This document shows, in pieces, positions 27,561 through 36,041 of a DNA stretch of 64,000 bases. The notes under the pieces are model-generated. The model saw only the letters and a program-made list of their open reading frames with translations, was not told the DNA's origin and searched no databases. The position numbers and the translations under genes are program-made. Position 1 is the first letter of the stretch; each line of letters begins with the position of its first letter. Source of the stretch: Propionigenium maris DSM 9537 (GTDB lineage Bacteria > Fusobacteriota > Fusobacteriia > Fusobacteriales > Fusobacteriaceae); NCBI RefSeq assembly GCF_027925155.1, contig NZ_BSDY01000003.1:95072-159071 (forward strand). Direction: 5' to 3'.

Positions 27561-27883
27561 ATAAAAAGCAACGTGACGTTGCATCCTGATAATCAGTTAG
27601 GATACTCATTACTTTAACATAAGTTGTTACTTAAGAAATAACTACTAGAAAATTTTAAAATCAAAGTTTTTAGCCACGAATTTACACGAATTTTCTTAAT
27701 AAAAGTACTTTAACCAAATTGAACAAAATCAAAAGACCTCATTTGTGAAGACGCTTCCCACTTCTTCTACATTCTAATTTGTGTCATTAGTGGCAAATGT
27801 TTTGAATTTCACCTAAAGATAGTGACCTAAGTTACTTTATGTAATTTTTTTATAAATTCTATACTTTCCTTAACAAATAAAAA
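27561..27883 (-). repeat. Terminator-tail repeat, copy 2, interrupted
   Basis: The outer parts 27561-27616 and 27832-27883 match copies 1 and 3 (GCAACGTGACGTTGC palindrome at one end, TTCTATACTTTCCTTA at the other). The middle is occupied by a MITE-like element. Confidence 0.75.
27617..27831. mobile_element. MITE-like element, copy 1
   Basis: A 215-bp non-coding insertion flanked by an 8-bp duplication TTACTTTA (27609-27616 and 27832-27839), splitting a repeat that is continuous elsewhere. The ends are imperfect inverted repeats (ATAAGTTG... and ...CCTAAG). Internal GCCACGAATTTACACGAATT and the reverse complement of TTTGTGTCATTAGTGGC pair, so the element can fold into a long hairpin. A second copy, about 85% identical by eye, lies at 49574-49791. 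Confidence 0.75.
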
Positions 27884-27903
27884 ATCCCAGGTTTCCCTGG
27901 GAT
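27884..27903 (-). terminator. Terminator of the AddB-like gene
   Basis: Stem ATCCCAGG / CCTGGGAT right after the stop codon, followed on the minus strand by TTTTTATTTG. Confidence 0.85.
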
Positions 27904-27904
27904 A

Positions 27905-29875
27905 TCAGTTATCTGCTACTATTCTGTCTATTGCTCCTGAGAGGAGACTCCACTGTTCAAACCCCTTATTGGAGAAGAGGGTCCCGTAGATATATACCTC
28001 CTCACAGCTTCTCAGAAGCCTGGAAACCACAGAGAAGAGCTCCTCCCTCTCCTTCTGTACCTCCATCTCTCCAGTGAGCACTTCACCCCTCCAGTCCTTA
28101 TTGAGGGCCCAGAGGTTCTGAAACTCATTGTAGGTTTTAAGGGTATAGAGGGGATTTCTTATCTCCCCCATGATGAGGTATCTGCTCCTCCTCTTGGTTC
28201 CTATAAAGCTATTTGGAGTAGAGAGTGAAAGAAAGTTCCCCTCCAGCTTCTCCCCTATATCATCCAGGGTCTCCGTTGTCTTGGCACCGTCCCTTATAAA
28301 CTTTACAAACTCATAGTTGGCGTCACTTATCATTCCAAAGTTCTCCATAACCTCCAGGAAGCTTCTGGCAGAATCTATAAGGCTCTTACATGCCTTTATA
28401 TCCTCTGAATTGTCCTCCTCTGCAAGGAGAAACTCCATATATACTCCCAGGAAGAATTTGTCTATGGGAATATCCTTTGGGGTGGTTTCTATAAAGTCTG
28501 CCACCTTATTTAACCCTTCTATAATCTCCTGGGCTACTCCCCTTACCTCACCCTTCCTCTCTATCCTCTTTATGGTGTAGTTTCTTTCGGAAAGGTAGTC
28601 TGTAAGGATTGAGGCTGAGATCATATTTATCCCCAGCACCTGGGCAAGGAAGCTCTTGATCTCATCGTAGTTTAAGTGGATATTCTTAAACCTGTAGAAG
28701 AGAACGGATAAAACTATGAGGGAAAATACCCTTGGATTGTCTGTAATCTTGTCATTTTTAGAGGTATAGAGATATCTTATATTGTGGTCTCTGGCTATCC
28801 TTCCCAGACCAAAATCCAGGGTAACATCATACCTTGGAACAACCACCGATATCTCCCTGGGATCCACCCCCTCCTCCAGGAGATTTTTTACAAGTCTAAG
28901 TATCTTTCTGTCGGTCTTACTCTTATACTCATTGTCTATATCCAGATGGATATTGGAGTACCCCTTGGCCTCTCCCCTTTCCAGGAAGAGCCCCTCCCTG
29001 AAGTCCTCTAAAAATTTGTCAAAAGCTCCTTCACACTGATTAACTAACTTCTCCTTCTGAAAGAGAGGAACCAGGTTTTCCTCCAGGTAGTTTTTAGAAA
29101 ACTGATAGATCCCGTGGGGGCCATCTGTATTTTTATAGAGGATCACTCCCCTCATCCACTGACAAAGATTCAGGATAAAATCCGTCTGGGATATGGAGGA
29201 GAGCTCCAGGTCATCCACCATGAGGAACTTATACCTGTTCTTCAGATGGGAGATATACCTCTCATCCTTCATGAGGTAGTTGGAGTAGAGGTAGATAGCT
29301 GCTGCTTGATCGATTATCCCCTCCTCTAGGGTCCTCTCAATATATCTGTTTACTATCTCATTCATCTCATCATAAAACTTTTTACTAAACCTTCCCTCCT
29401 CTGGTTTACTGGCATATATTCTCTCCCCCATCCTACGATAGTTTGTATTGGAGAGGGCTGCACTCACTATATTGGAGAGAAGCTTTCTGGCTATCCCCTC
29501 ATCCTCACCTATTATTCCATCGAGATAACCCTTCCTTCTGTAGTACTCCACAGTCTTGTACATGAGACTCTGGGAGGCTTCATAGTGCATGATCACCGGG
29601 AGAAGAGACTTCTTCTTTATAAGATCACACTTCTCCAGTATCATGGGCCAATAGACCCTTATCTCTTTTTGGACAAACCCAAAGTAGGAGTAGATATTCA
29701 GGCTTCCAGCCCTTCTGTACTTAACCTCCCTCTGCCACCTGAGCTTCTCCCATCTGTTGGCTACTAAAACCAGTATCTCATTGGAGCTTATTTTATCTGA
29801 AAGCATTCTGTTGTATCTGCTTATGGCGTCTGTTGTTTTTCCGCTTGCAGTATTACCCTCTATTATTCTTCTCAT
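27905..29875 (-). CDS. P-loop protein resembling UvrD/AddB-type helicase subunits
   Basis: 656 residues. The N-terminus carries a Walker A variant GNTASGKTT at residues 7-15, followed by LVLVANRWEKLRWQRE as in UvrD-like motif Ia, and a Walker B-like FLMVDDLEL near residue 215. A second RecA-like half contains ISVVVPRYD (near 345) and RVFSLIVLSVLFY. The pattern is like AddB/RexB-type SF1 proteins, but I see no C-terminal PD-(D/E)XK nuclease and no four-cysteine cluster, and the length is about half of AddB. Motif II is DD rather than DE. Function is unknown; a DNA-repair accessory ATPase is the best guess. A 188-residue membrane protein gene lies 52 bases upstream on the same strand. Confidence 0.6.
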   Translation of the reverse strand: MRRIIEGNTASGKTTDAISRYNRMLSDKISSNEILVLVANRWEKLRWQREVKYRRAGSLNIYSYFGFVQKEIRVYWPMILEKCDLIKKKSLLPVIMHYEASQSLMYKTVEYYRRKGYLDGIIGEDEGIARKLLSNIVSAALSNTNYRRMGERIYASKPEEGRFSKKFYDEMNEIVNRYIERTLEEGIIDQAAAIYLYSNYLMKDERYISHLKNRYKFLMVDDLELSSISQTDFILNLCQWMRGVILYKNTDGPHGIYQFSKNYLEENLVPLFQKEKLVNQCEGAFDKFLEDFREGLFLERGEAKGYSNIHLDIDNEYKSKTDRKILRLVKNLLEEGVDPREISVVVPRYDVTLDFGLGRIARDHNIRYLYTSKNDKITDNPRVFSLIVLSVLFYRFKNIHLNYDEIKSFLAQVLGINMISASILTDYLSERNYTIKRIERKGEVRGVAQEIIEGLNKVADFIETTPKDIPIDKFFLGVYMEFLLAEEDNSEDIKACKSLIDSARSFLEVMENFGMISDANYEFVKFIRDGAKTTETLDDIGEKLEGNFLSLSTPNSFIGTKRRSRYLIMGEIRNPLYTLKTYNEFQNLWALNKDWRGEVLTGEMEVQKEREELFSVVSRLLRSCEEVYIYGTLFSNKGFEQWSLLSGAIDRIVADN

Positions 29876-29927
29876 CTTATCATCACCACTATAATTTTAT
29901 AGGTCTTTTCCCTTCAGTGCAAGGAGT

Positions 29928-30494
29928 TTATTCCCTCTCCTCCAGCTCAAGCTCCTGAAGCTCTACAAATATGTTCCCCAGGATGAAGTAGCTCACTCCC
30001 ATAAGGATTATAAAGAATATAACCCCTATAATCGTAAAGGCCATAACTACAGATATGAGGACACAGTTGGCATAGATGTTAATACTCTTCACCTTCTTGA
30101 GTTTTTCAAGGGGAGCATCCAGATTTTTAAGGAAAAATCCATATACGATATAGAGGATTACCACACCTATTCCCAGGATTGCCTGGTAGGGGAGGATCCC
30201 CTCGGGATCTCTCAAGGCCAGGATATTCAGGGCATACCCTATGAGGGAGAAGTAGATCAGGTAACCTATCACCTTATCCATCTTCACACTGTGTAGAATA
30301 ATATTTAAAGCCCCCTTAAACTTCAGCATTATATAGATAAATAGACAGGTAGATACAAAGGATATGGCTACACTGTATATGGTATTTACTATCTCAGGCT
30401 GAATTAAGAAGGGGGCTATCCAGTTAAATATTCCATAGAGGTAGCATACTAACTTCATGTTGCTTATATCTATGATCTCGGTGTTTTTTTTCAT
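29928..30494 (-). CDS. Uncharacterised integral membrane protein
   Basis: 188 residues with about five hydrophobic segments (for example LVCYLYGIFNWIAPFLI, VAISFVSTCLFIYIMLKF, IGYLIYFSLIGYALNILAL, ILGIGVVILYIVYGFFL, and VLISVVMAFTIIGVIFFIILMGVSYFILG) and an acidic C-terminal tail (ELQELELEERE). I recognise no family. A GGGGGAGAAAGGA ribosome site precedes the ATG. It probably forms an operon with the P-loop protein gene downstream and is divergent from the alarmone synthetase gene. Confidence 0.7.
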   Translation of the reverse strand: MKKNTEIIDISNMKLVCYLYGIFNWIAPFLIQPEIVNTIYSVAISFVSTCLFIYIMLKFKGALNIILHSVKMDKVIGYLIYFSLIGYALNILALRDPEGILPYQAILGIGVVILYIVYGFFLKNLDAPLEKLKKVKSINIYANCVLISVVMAFTIIGVIFFIILMGVSYFILGNIFVELQELELEERE

Positions 30495-30569
30495 TCCTTT
30501 CTCCCCCTTTCTCTATACTTTTCTTATAGTTAAACTTACGCCCCTTTTATGCATTGACCTCTAAATTTA

Positions 30570-30598
30570 TTGATTTTTTAACAGCTTTAAAGTATTAT
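30570..30598 (+). promoter_or_regulatory. Sigma-70-type promoter of the alarmone synthetase gene
   Basis: TTGATT and TATTAT separated by 17 bases, 29 bases before the start codon. Confidence 0.55.
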
Positions 30599-30626
30599 AC
30601 AATTAGAAAAATGGCGAGGTGATAGC

Positions 30627-31406
30627 ATGCAAAAGTTCAAACCCCTTGATAAAGAGGAGTTCTTCAATGAATTCTCCATCTCAGAGGATTATTTTAATGA
30701 AACCGGCCTTAAATGGAAGGAACTTCAGGATATATATTTAAATTACAGCAGTTTAATTTCCTACCTTGAAAAGGAAGCGGAGCATATCTTCTCTAAGCTC
30801 AGAGACGTTCCCAATGTCCACTCGGTGAGAAGAAGGGTAAAGAAACCCAGACACCTCATTGAAAAGATTATCCGTAAGGGTAAAAAGTACTCTGAACAGG
30901 GTATCAATGTGGAAAACTACAAAAGTATCGTTACAGACCTTATCGGTATAAGGGTACTTCACCTCTTTAAGGATGACTGGCAGGAGATCCACAAGGAGAT
31001 TACCCGTCTCTGGGAAACCAAGGAGACTCCCCAGGTAAATATCAGAAGGGGAGACTACAACTTAGAGACCCTGAGAGAAAACATCAAGGACCTCAACTGC
31101 GACATTATCCTAAGGGAGCACGGTTACAGATCCGTCCACTACCTGGTGGGAGTTCCCCTCTCAAAGGATGAAGAGGTTCTCGTAGAGATCCAGGTAAGAA
31201 CAGTATTTGAGGAGGCCTGGAGCGAGATCGATCATATAATAAGGTATCCCTATGATGTAGATAATCCCGTCCTCACTGAGTACCTTGCTATCTTCAACAG
31301 AATAGTCGGAAGTGCCGATGAGATGGGGATGTTTATAAAGAAGTTAAAGGGTGAAGTTGGAACCGAGGGCTTAAACCCAAGAGAGCTGGATATGAAGTTT
31401 AAATAA
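30627..31406 (+). CDS. Small alarmone synthetase, (p)ppGpp synthetase (RelA/SpoT domain)
   Basis: 259 residues, the length of the YjbM/YwaC-type single-domain synthetases. No hydrolase or TGS domain. Synthetase motifs seen: RRVKKPRHLIEKIIRKG (ATP-binding basic stretch, near residue 70), VTDLIGIRVLHLF (the Asp metal ligand near 112), GYRSVHYLV (near 172) and VEIQVRTVFEEAWSEIDH (near 193, with the conserved Glu-x-Gln and the catalytic Glu-His region). It would transfer pyrophosphate from ATP to GDP or GTP during stress. It is monocistronic, ended by a strong terminator, and convergent with the diadenylate-cyclase-domain gene. Confidence 0.9.
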   Translation: MQKFKPLDKEEFFNEFSISEDYFNETGLKWKELQDIYLNYSSLISYLEKEAEHIFSKLRDVPNVHSVRRRVKKPRHLIEKIIRKGKKYSEQGINVENYKSIVTDLIGIRVLHLFKDDWQEIHKEITRLWETKETPQVNIRRGDYNLETLRENIKDLNCDIILREHGYRSVHYLVGVPLSKDEEVLVEIQVRTVFEEAWSEIDHIIRYPYDVDNPVLTEYLAIFNRIVGSADEMGMFIKKLKGEVGTEGLNPRELDMKFK

Positions 31407-31440
31407 AGAGTAGCGGAGAAAAATCTCCGCTACTCTTTTT
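31405..31440. terminator. Bidirectional terminator
   Basis: 15-bp stem AAAGAGTAGCGGAGA / TCTCCGCTACTCTTT with loop AAAA. Confidence 0.9.
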
Positions 31441-31483
31441 ATTCTTTTACTTACTTTTCTTCAATATTCTTTAATACTTAATT

Positions 31484-32827
31484 CTACCCCATGATATCTA
31501 TGGAACCGTCCTCGGATATTACCACAACTACCATCCTATACTTAGATTTCATGGTCTCATAGTATTTTATGGCAGAGTTATACCTGGCACCCCTGGAGGA
31601 GTCTCCCTTTTCAGTTATAAGACCGTCCAGGATAACCCCTATGGCACAGCACATCCTCCTTGGAGACATAAGTACAGCCCCGTCTATCTTAGAGAAGTTC
31701 GAGATAAGCTCCCCTGTTATCTCAAAGGGTTTAAAGGTTGTAGCCTGGATAGCCAGCCTCTCAGTTTCCTCCATACACCCCTCTGTAATAACAAGGAGGG
31801 CCCCCCTGTTCTTTTCAATGGTTGCCTCTATAAGGGTCCAGAGTTTTTGCTTCTCCCAGTTTAAAAGTTCCGGAAAAACTCTCTCTACCTTATCTATAAA
31901 GACCTTCTTTTCCGAGATAATATTTTCAAAGTGGGGTATTCCCTCTACGATCTTAAGAACCCTCTCATCCTCATAGAAGAGCTCCCAGTGATATCCCGAT
32001 ATTATCTTCAGCTTAAAGGTGTTCTTCAGTGTCCTGGCAAGGTTCTTTCCTATAAAACCATATACTCTGTCTAGGTCGGTGAAGAGGGAGTATCCCCCCC
32101 TGGTTCCCTCTAGGAGCTTTCTTATCTTCCTGTACTCATCCATCCTTATATCCTTTTGAAACTTTATGAGGTTGTTTATCACCACGCTGTCCAGGCTTCC
32201 GATCACTATCTCTCCCCTAGCCTGACTGCTCTCATACTTCAGGTTGGATATCTTATTGAAGACCTCAAAGATATTGTGGGTCTCCGATGCGTGCTCCGTC
32301 CTTAGCCCCTTAAAGAACTCCTTGGTGGAAAAGTTAATGAGTTCCTCCGCTTCCAGGTGGTGGACCTCCTCTCCAGCCAAAAAGGACTCCAGGGTACTCC
32401 TGAAATCCTTAAATACCTTCTCTAAAAGCCCCTCTATATAATTTAACCGGAGCTTATTGTGGATACACTTGTTATAGTCCTTGCTGCTTATATCCAGCAT
32501 TAGGTAGTAGAGCTTCTCTTCCACTCCAATCTCCGGACTTATAAAGAAGTGAGTCTTCTCCGGACTAATCTTCCTAATGGTATTTTCCAGAACAAAGTTA
32601 TAGGTATCCATCTGCTCCATAAGTTTATTTAGGTTTTGATAGGTTTCCGTCATGGAAAAAAAGTTTTCAAAATCCTTTTTATTATAGGTATTGCTGTAGA
32701 CCTCTACCTCCCTCCTCTCGCCATCGATGGTTAAAAGAGAGAGGTTACAGCTCCCTTCTAGCTTCAGCAGTGTAAACACTCTTTCTATCTTATCTTTTAT
32801 CCTCTCATAATATTCCTGAACTCTCAT
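31484..32827 (-). CDS. DAC (DisA_N) diadenylate-cyclase-domain protein with N-terminal sensor region
   Basis: 447 residues. The last 120 residues match the DisA_N/DAC fold: ALLVITEG, the KIDGAVLMS motif (DGA, near residue 373), and SSRGARYNSAIKY in place of the usual RHRAA ATP-binding motif, then VVVVISEDGSI. Active DAC enzymes make c-di-AMP from two ATP. The first 300 residues are helical and unrecognised, with no membrane segment, and probably form one of the sensor regions found on atypical DAC proteins. The changed RHR motif leaves activity open. The gene is convergent with the alarmone synthetase, placing two nucleotide second-messenger genes side by side. Confidence 0.7.
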   Translation of the reverse strand: MRVQEYYERIKDKIERVFTLLKLEGSCNLSLLTIDGERREVEVYSNTYNKKDFENFFSMTETYQNLNKLMEQMDTYNFVLENTIRKISPEKTHFFISPEIGVEEKLYYLMLDISSKDYNKCIHNKLRLNYIEGLLEKVFKDFRSTLESFLAGEEVHHLEAEELINFSTKEFFKGLRTEHASETHNIFEVFNKISNLKYESSQARGEIVIGSLDSVVINNLIKFQKDIRMDEYRKIRKLLEGTRGGYSLFTDLDRVYGFIGKNLARTLKNTFKLKIISGYHWELFYEDERVLKIVEGIPHFENIISEKKVFIDKVERVFPELLNWEKQKLWTLIEATIEKNRGALLVITEGCMEETERLAIQATTFKPFEITGELISNFSKIDGAVLMSPRRMCCAIGVILDGLITEKGDSSRGARYNSAIKYYETMKSKYRMVVVVISEDGSIDIMG

Positions 32828-32958
32828 AATTCATCCCTTCAACTGTATTTAGTATTTTAATATTTTTATATCTTCTTTTCCTCCCTTTCCTCTTTTCCTC
32901 CAGGCAATATTTTTAGGAAAGGACTTATTTAAAGACCATTGAGGGAGGCAAAACTATA

Positions 32959-33002
32959 AAAACCCTCTTAGAGAGGAGGCCATTCCTCTGAAAAAGGGTT
33001 TT
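32959..33002 (-). terminator. Terminator of the 105-residue protein gene
   Basis: Long imperfect stem AAAACCCT...CAGAGGA / TCCTCTC...AGGGTTTT on the minus strand, followed by TTAT. Confidence 0.75.
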
Positions 33003-33013
33003 AAATTCATAGA

Positions 33014-33331
33014 TTAATCTGTAGATTCCAGGTCGGTTTTTATTTGAAACATATAGGGGTTTATGAGGTATCTGAAGCACTCCTTACCCCGGAGCTCGGT
33101 CCCCCACCTCTCCTCCCTGGGCAGGGGTAATATTATCCTATCCCTCAAGAGTTCCTTTAAGATGGGCAGATCATCACTCTTTTCCAGGTAGAGTATCCCC
33201 TGCTGGAAATCGATTCCCAGAGCTCTCTTGTCACACAGCTGGGACATGAGACAGCAAACTTCATAGGGCATCTCCTGAAACTTTTTTTTAAACTCCATTG
33301 CATTCTTAGGCCACAGATTACACTTTCTCAC
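33014..33331 (-). CDS. Small protein of unknown function
   Basis: 105 residues from a GTG start preceded by GGGGAGGAGAAAG. I recognise no family. It has five cysteines (KCNLW, EVCCLM, QLCDK, KECFRYL), no membrane segment and no signal peptide. It has its own terminator and stands alone between the DAC-domain gene and the nitronate monooxygenase-type gene. Coding status rests on the ribosome site, length and terminator. Confidence 0.6.
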   Translation of the reverse strand: MRKCNLWPKNAMEFKKKFQEMPYEVCCLMSQLCDKRALGIDFQQGILYLEKSDDLPILKELLRDRIILPLPREERWGTELRGKECFRYLINPYMFQIKTDLESTD

Positions 33332-33622
33332 CTTTCTCCTCCCCTAGATCTTAAATGAAATAAAAAAACACCTATACATTAAATATCACCGCTTCTATAT
33401 TAAAATATTAAGCCCAATTATTGTCACAGTCAACAGTTTAAAAACCTTAAATTTTCTACAATTCTTCACCTCATCAGATGACTTTAACGGTTTTAAGTTT
33501 ATTTTTAAAGGGAGAGGAATAAAAAACTCTTTACTTTTAAAATTACATATGTCATAATATATATAGGATTAAATTACATACGTTATAATATATAGTGTAA
33601 ACTATTTAGGAGGTAATATATT
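33332..33622. promoter_or_regulatory. Promoter/operator region of the flavoenzyme genes
   Basis: Two direct copies of a 24-base element (33540-33563 and 33571-33594, one substitution set CATATGTCA versus CATACGTTA) are spaced 31 bases apart. Each holds a near-perfect dyad of the form TTACATAYGTNA followed by TATAATATA. The second copy supplies a -10-like TATAAT at 33584. They look like tandem operator sites over a promoter. The rest of the region is A+T-rich without a gene. Confidence 0.5.
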
Positions 33623-34561
33623 ATGTCAATTCAAATTGGAAACTTAGAGATAGATCTACCTATTATTCAAGGGGGAATGGCTATAAAGGCATCTATGGGA
33701 AGACTTGCTTCTGCTGTTGCCAATGAAGGTGGAGTAGGACTTATTGCGGGAACTGGTCTTACACCTGCTGAGCTTAAGGAAGAGATAATTGATGCTAAGA
33801 ATAAAATCGTAAACAAGGGAGGAGCTCTGGGTGTTAACATCATGGTAGCTGCTTCAAACTTTATGGAGCTTGCTAAGGCTTCCATCGAGGCCGGAGTAGA
33901 TATGATCGTGTGTGGTGCTGGATTCTCAAGAGATATCTTCGAGGTAGGTAAGGAATCTGGAGTAGCTATCGTTCCTATCGTTTCATCTTTAAAGCTTGCT
34001 AAGATCTCTCAAAGACTTGGAGCAGATGCAATAGTAGTAGAGGGAGGAAACGCAGGTGGACACCTGGGAACTGAAAAGGATTCTTGGGATATTATCGGTG
34101 AGATCGCTGCTAACATCTCTATCCCTGTATTTGGTGCTGGAGGAGTTATCGAGCCTGCAGATGCTCAGAGAATGCTTGACCTAGGAGCCGATGGAGTACA
34201 GATGGGAACTAGGTTTATCGCTACAGTGGAGTGCGAGGTTAGCGATGAGTTTAAAAATATGTATGTAAATGCCAAGAAGGGCGACGTAGTTGAGATAGCA
34301 AGTTCTGCAGGACTGCCAGCAAACGCTATAGTTTCTCCATACGTGAATAAAGTATTGGAGGCTGCAACTAAAAAGCCAACTTCATGCCACAACTGTCTGA
34401 AAAAGTGTACGAGAACATTCTGTGTAAATGAAAGACTTGTTATGGGACATGAGGGTGACCACGAGGAAGGAATTTTCTTTGCTGGAAAGGATGTATGGAA
34501 GATAAATGAGATACTTACTGTAAAGGAAGTTATGGACAGATTCAGGACCGTTTTTAAGTAA
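33623..34561 (+). CDS. Nitronate monooxygenase-type flavoprotein
   Basis: 312 residues of the 2-nitropropane dioxygenase/FabK FMN TIM-barrel family: PIIQGGMAIKAS at the N-terminus, GALGVNIMVA, VCGAGFSRD, VVEGGNAGGHLG (FMN phosphate and active-site His region) and GADGVQMGTRF. The C-terminus carries a cysteine group (SCHNCLKKCTRTFC) that is absent from the FabK downstream and may bind a metal or cluster. A good AGGAGGTAATATATT ribosome site precedes the ATG. Nitronate monooxygenases oxidise nitronates; an anaerobe could use the enzyme in flavin-based reduction instead. It lies 78 bases upstream of fabK. Confidence 0.75.
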   Translation: MSIQIGNLEIDLPIIQGGMAIKASMGRLASAVANEGGVGLIAGTGLTPAELKEEIIDAKNKIVNKGGALGVNIMVAASNFMELAKASIEAGVDMIVCGAGFSRDIFEVGKESGVAIVPIVSSLKLAKISQRLGADAIVVEGGNAGGHLGTEKDSWDIIGEIAANISIPVFGAGGVIEPADAQRMLDLGADGVQMGTRFIATVECEVSDEFKNMYVNAKKGDVVEIASSAGLPANAIVSPYVNKVLEAATKKPTSCHNCLKKCTRTFCVNERLVMGHEGDHEEGIFFAGKDVWKINEILTVKEVMDRFRTVFK

Positions 34562-34639
34562 GACCTTCTCTTAAAACTTTACTTTTTGTTAAAATTACCA
34601 TATAATCTACTGGTTATCTAATGATTTAGGAGGAATTAC

Positions 34640-35581
34640 ATGATAAAAACTGACATTTGTGAACTACTTAATATAGAGTACCCTATTTTTCAGGGAGCTA
34701 TGGCATGGATCGCCGATGGAACTCTTGCTGGACACGTATCAAAAGCAGGAGGTTTAGGAATAATTGCCGGAGGTGGAATGCCCTCTGAGCTTCTTAGAGA
34801 GGAGATCAGAGTAGTTAAATCTATTACAGACAAGCCCTTTGCTGTAAACCTTATGCTTATGATGGCTGAGGTAGAGGAGCAGATAGATGTCTGTATAGAG
34901 GAGGGAGTTCCTGTAGTTACAACTGGAGCAGGAAATCCTGGACCTTATATGGAGAAGTTAAAGGGAGCTGGAATAAAGGTTATTCCTGTAGTACCTTCTG
35001 TAGCTCTAGCCAAGAGAATGGAGAGAGTGGGAGCAGATGCTGTAATCGCAGAGGGAACTGAAGCGGGAGGACACATCGGTCAGATCACTACCCTTTCCCT
35101 TGTACCACAGGTAAAGGAAGCTGTTAATATTCCTGTTATCGCTGCTGGTGGAATAGCTAATGGTAAGCAGTTTGCTGCTACCCTTGCCCTTGGAGCAGAT
35201 GGAGTACAGGTAGGTACAAGATTCATCGTAGCTCATGAGTGTAATGTACACGAAAACTACAAGGAGTCTATCATAAAAGCTAAGGACAGATCTACTGTAT
35301 CCACTGGTAACCACACTGGACACCCAGTAAGAGTTATAAATAACAAGCTGGCTAAGGAGATGCTGCAGATGGAAAAGGATGGAGCTACTTCTGAGGCCCT
35401 TGAAGATATGGGTAGAGGTAAGCTTAGACTTGCAGTAAAGGATGGAGACATCGTTAATGGAAGCGTTATGGCCGGACAGGTTGCTTCTATGGTTTCTAAG
35501 AGAGAGAGCTGCTCTGAGATCATCTTAGACCTTATCGAGGACGCTAAGAGAGAGCTTGATGCTCTAAAGAACAGATTTTAA
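34640..35581 (+). CDS. fabK: Enoyl-[acyl-carrier-protein] reductase II
   Basis: 313 residues, normal for FabK. Motifs include [58 protein letters not shown] and [11 protein letters not shown], the last three forming the FMN site with the catalytic His. It reduces enoyl-ACP with NAD(P)H in the last step of fatty-acid elongation, in the cytoplasm. An AGGAGG ribosome site precedes the ATG, and a strong terminator follows. No other fab gene is in the window. The paralogous flavoenzyme upstream suggests an old duplication. Confidence 0.92.
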   Translation: MIKTDICELLNIEYPIFQGAMAWIADGTLAGHVSKAGGLGIIAGGGMPSELLREEIRVVKSITDKPFAVNLMLMMAEVEEQIDVCIEEGVPVVTTGAGNPGPYMEKLKGAGIKVIPVVPSVALAKRMERVGADAVIAEGTEAGGHIGQITTLSLVPQVKEAVNIPVIAAGGIANGKQFAATLALGADGVQVGTRFIVAHECNVHENYKESIIKAKDRSTVSTGNHTGHPVRVINNKLAKEMLQMEKDGATSEALEDMGRGKLRLAVKDGDIVNGSVMAGQVASMVSKRESCSEIILDLIEDAKRELDALKNRF

Positions 35582-35602
35582 TTTATTTGAATAATAAACA
35601 AT

Positions 35603-35634
35603 AAAAAAAGAGAAAGGAAACTTTCTCTTTTTTT
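35603..35634 (+). terminator. Terminator after fabK
   Basis: 14-bp stem AAAAAAAGAGAAAG / CTTTCTCTTTTTTT with a GAAA loop. Confidence 0.9.
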
Positions 35635-35705
35635 ATTTAAAGGAAATGGAAATAGTTTACAGTATCTAGTTATTACCTAGTCTTAATGTTTTGGGGGGAG
35701 TAACT

Positions 35706-35999
35706 ATGAGAATCGGATCTATCTTCTGCACTGAATGTAAGAATATCCATACAGATGTACATAAAGCTTTTTCAGCTATAAGGGGGCACTTTAGGGAAGA
35801 TACCTTTATCACTGCTGAGGACAGCTGTGAGGCCGATCTGTGGCTTTTAATCTGCGGGTGTACCAACCCCTGCATCGAACACGGTCATTTAAAAGGAAAA
35901 TTTGGAAAACTATTTGTTATGAGTGAAAGTGATATTCCAAAGGCTATTCACATGATCGAACTTTTAAAGGAAGACAGGGAAGCCATCGATTTTAATTAA
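35706..35999 (+). CDS. Cysteine-rich small protein of unknown function
   Basis: 97 residues from ATG 35706, with GGGGGGAG seven bases upstream; the TTG at 35691 overlaps that site. The sequence has an N-terminal FCTECKN pair, an SCEAD cysteine and a CGCTNPCIEHGH group, an arrangement that looks metal- or cluster-binding. There is no signal peptide. I recognise no family. It is followed by a bidirectional terminator and is convergent with the formate dehydrogenase operon. Confidence 0.65.
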   Translation: MRIGSIFCTECKNIHTDVHKAFSAIRGHFREDTFITAEDSCEADLWLLICGCTNPCIEHGHLKGKFGKLFVMSESDIPKAIHMIELLKEDREAIDFN

Positions 36000-36015
36000 A
36001 TACCTTATAATCAAA

Positions 36016-36041
36016 AAACCTCCCTCTAACGAGGGAGGTTT
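36016..36041. terminator. Bidirectional terminator overlapping a stop codon
   Basis: 11-bp stem AAACCTCCCTC / GAGGGAGGTTT with loop TAAC. The stop codon of the leftward GDSL gene lies in the loop. Confidence 0.85.

Larger units (their letters stand above)
27430..27904. other. Spacer with interrupted repeat and MITE-like insertion
   Basis: No gene is seen. It holds the terminator of the P-loop protein gene (27884-27903), a terminator-tail repeat split by a 215-bp insertion, and about 130 bases upstream of the sensor kinase that should contain its promoter. Confidence 0.6.
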
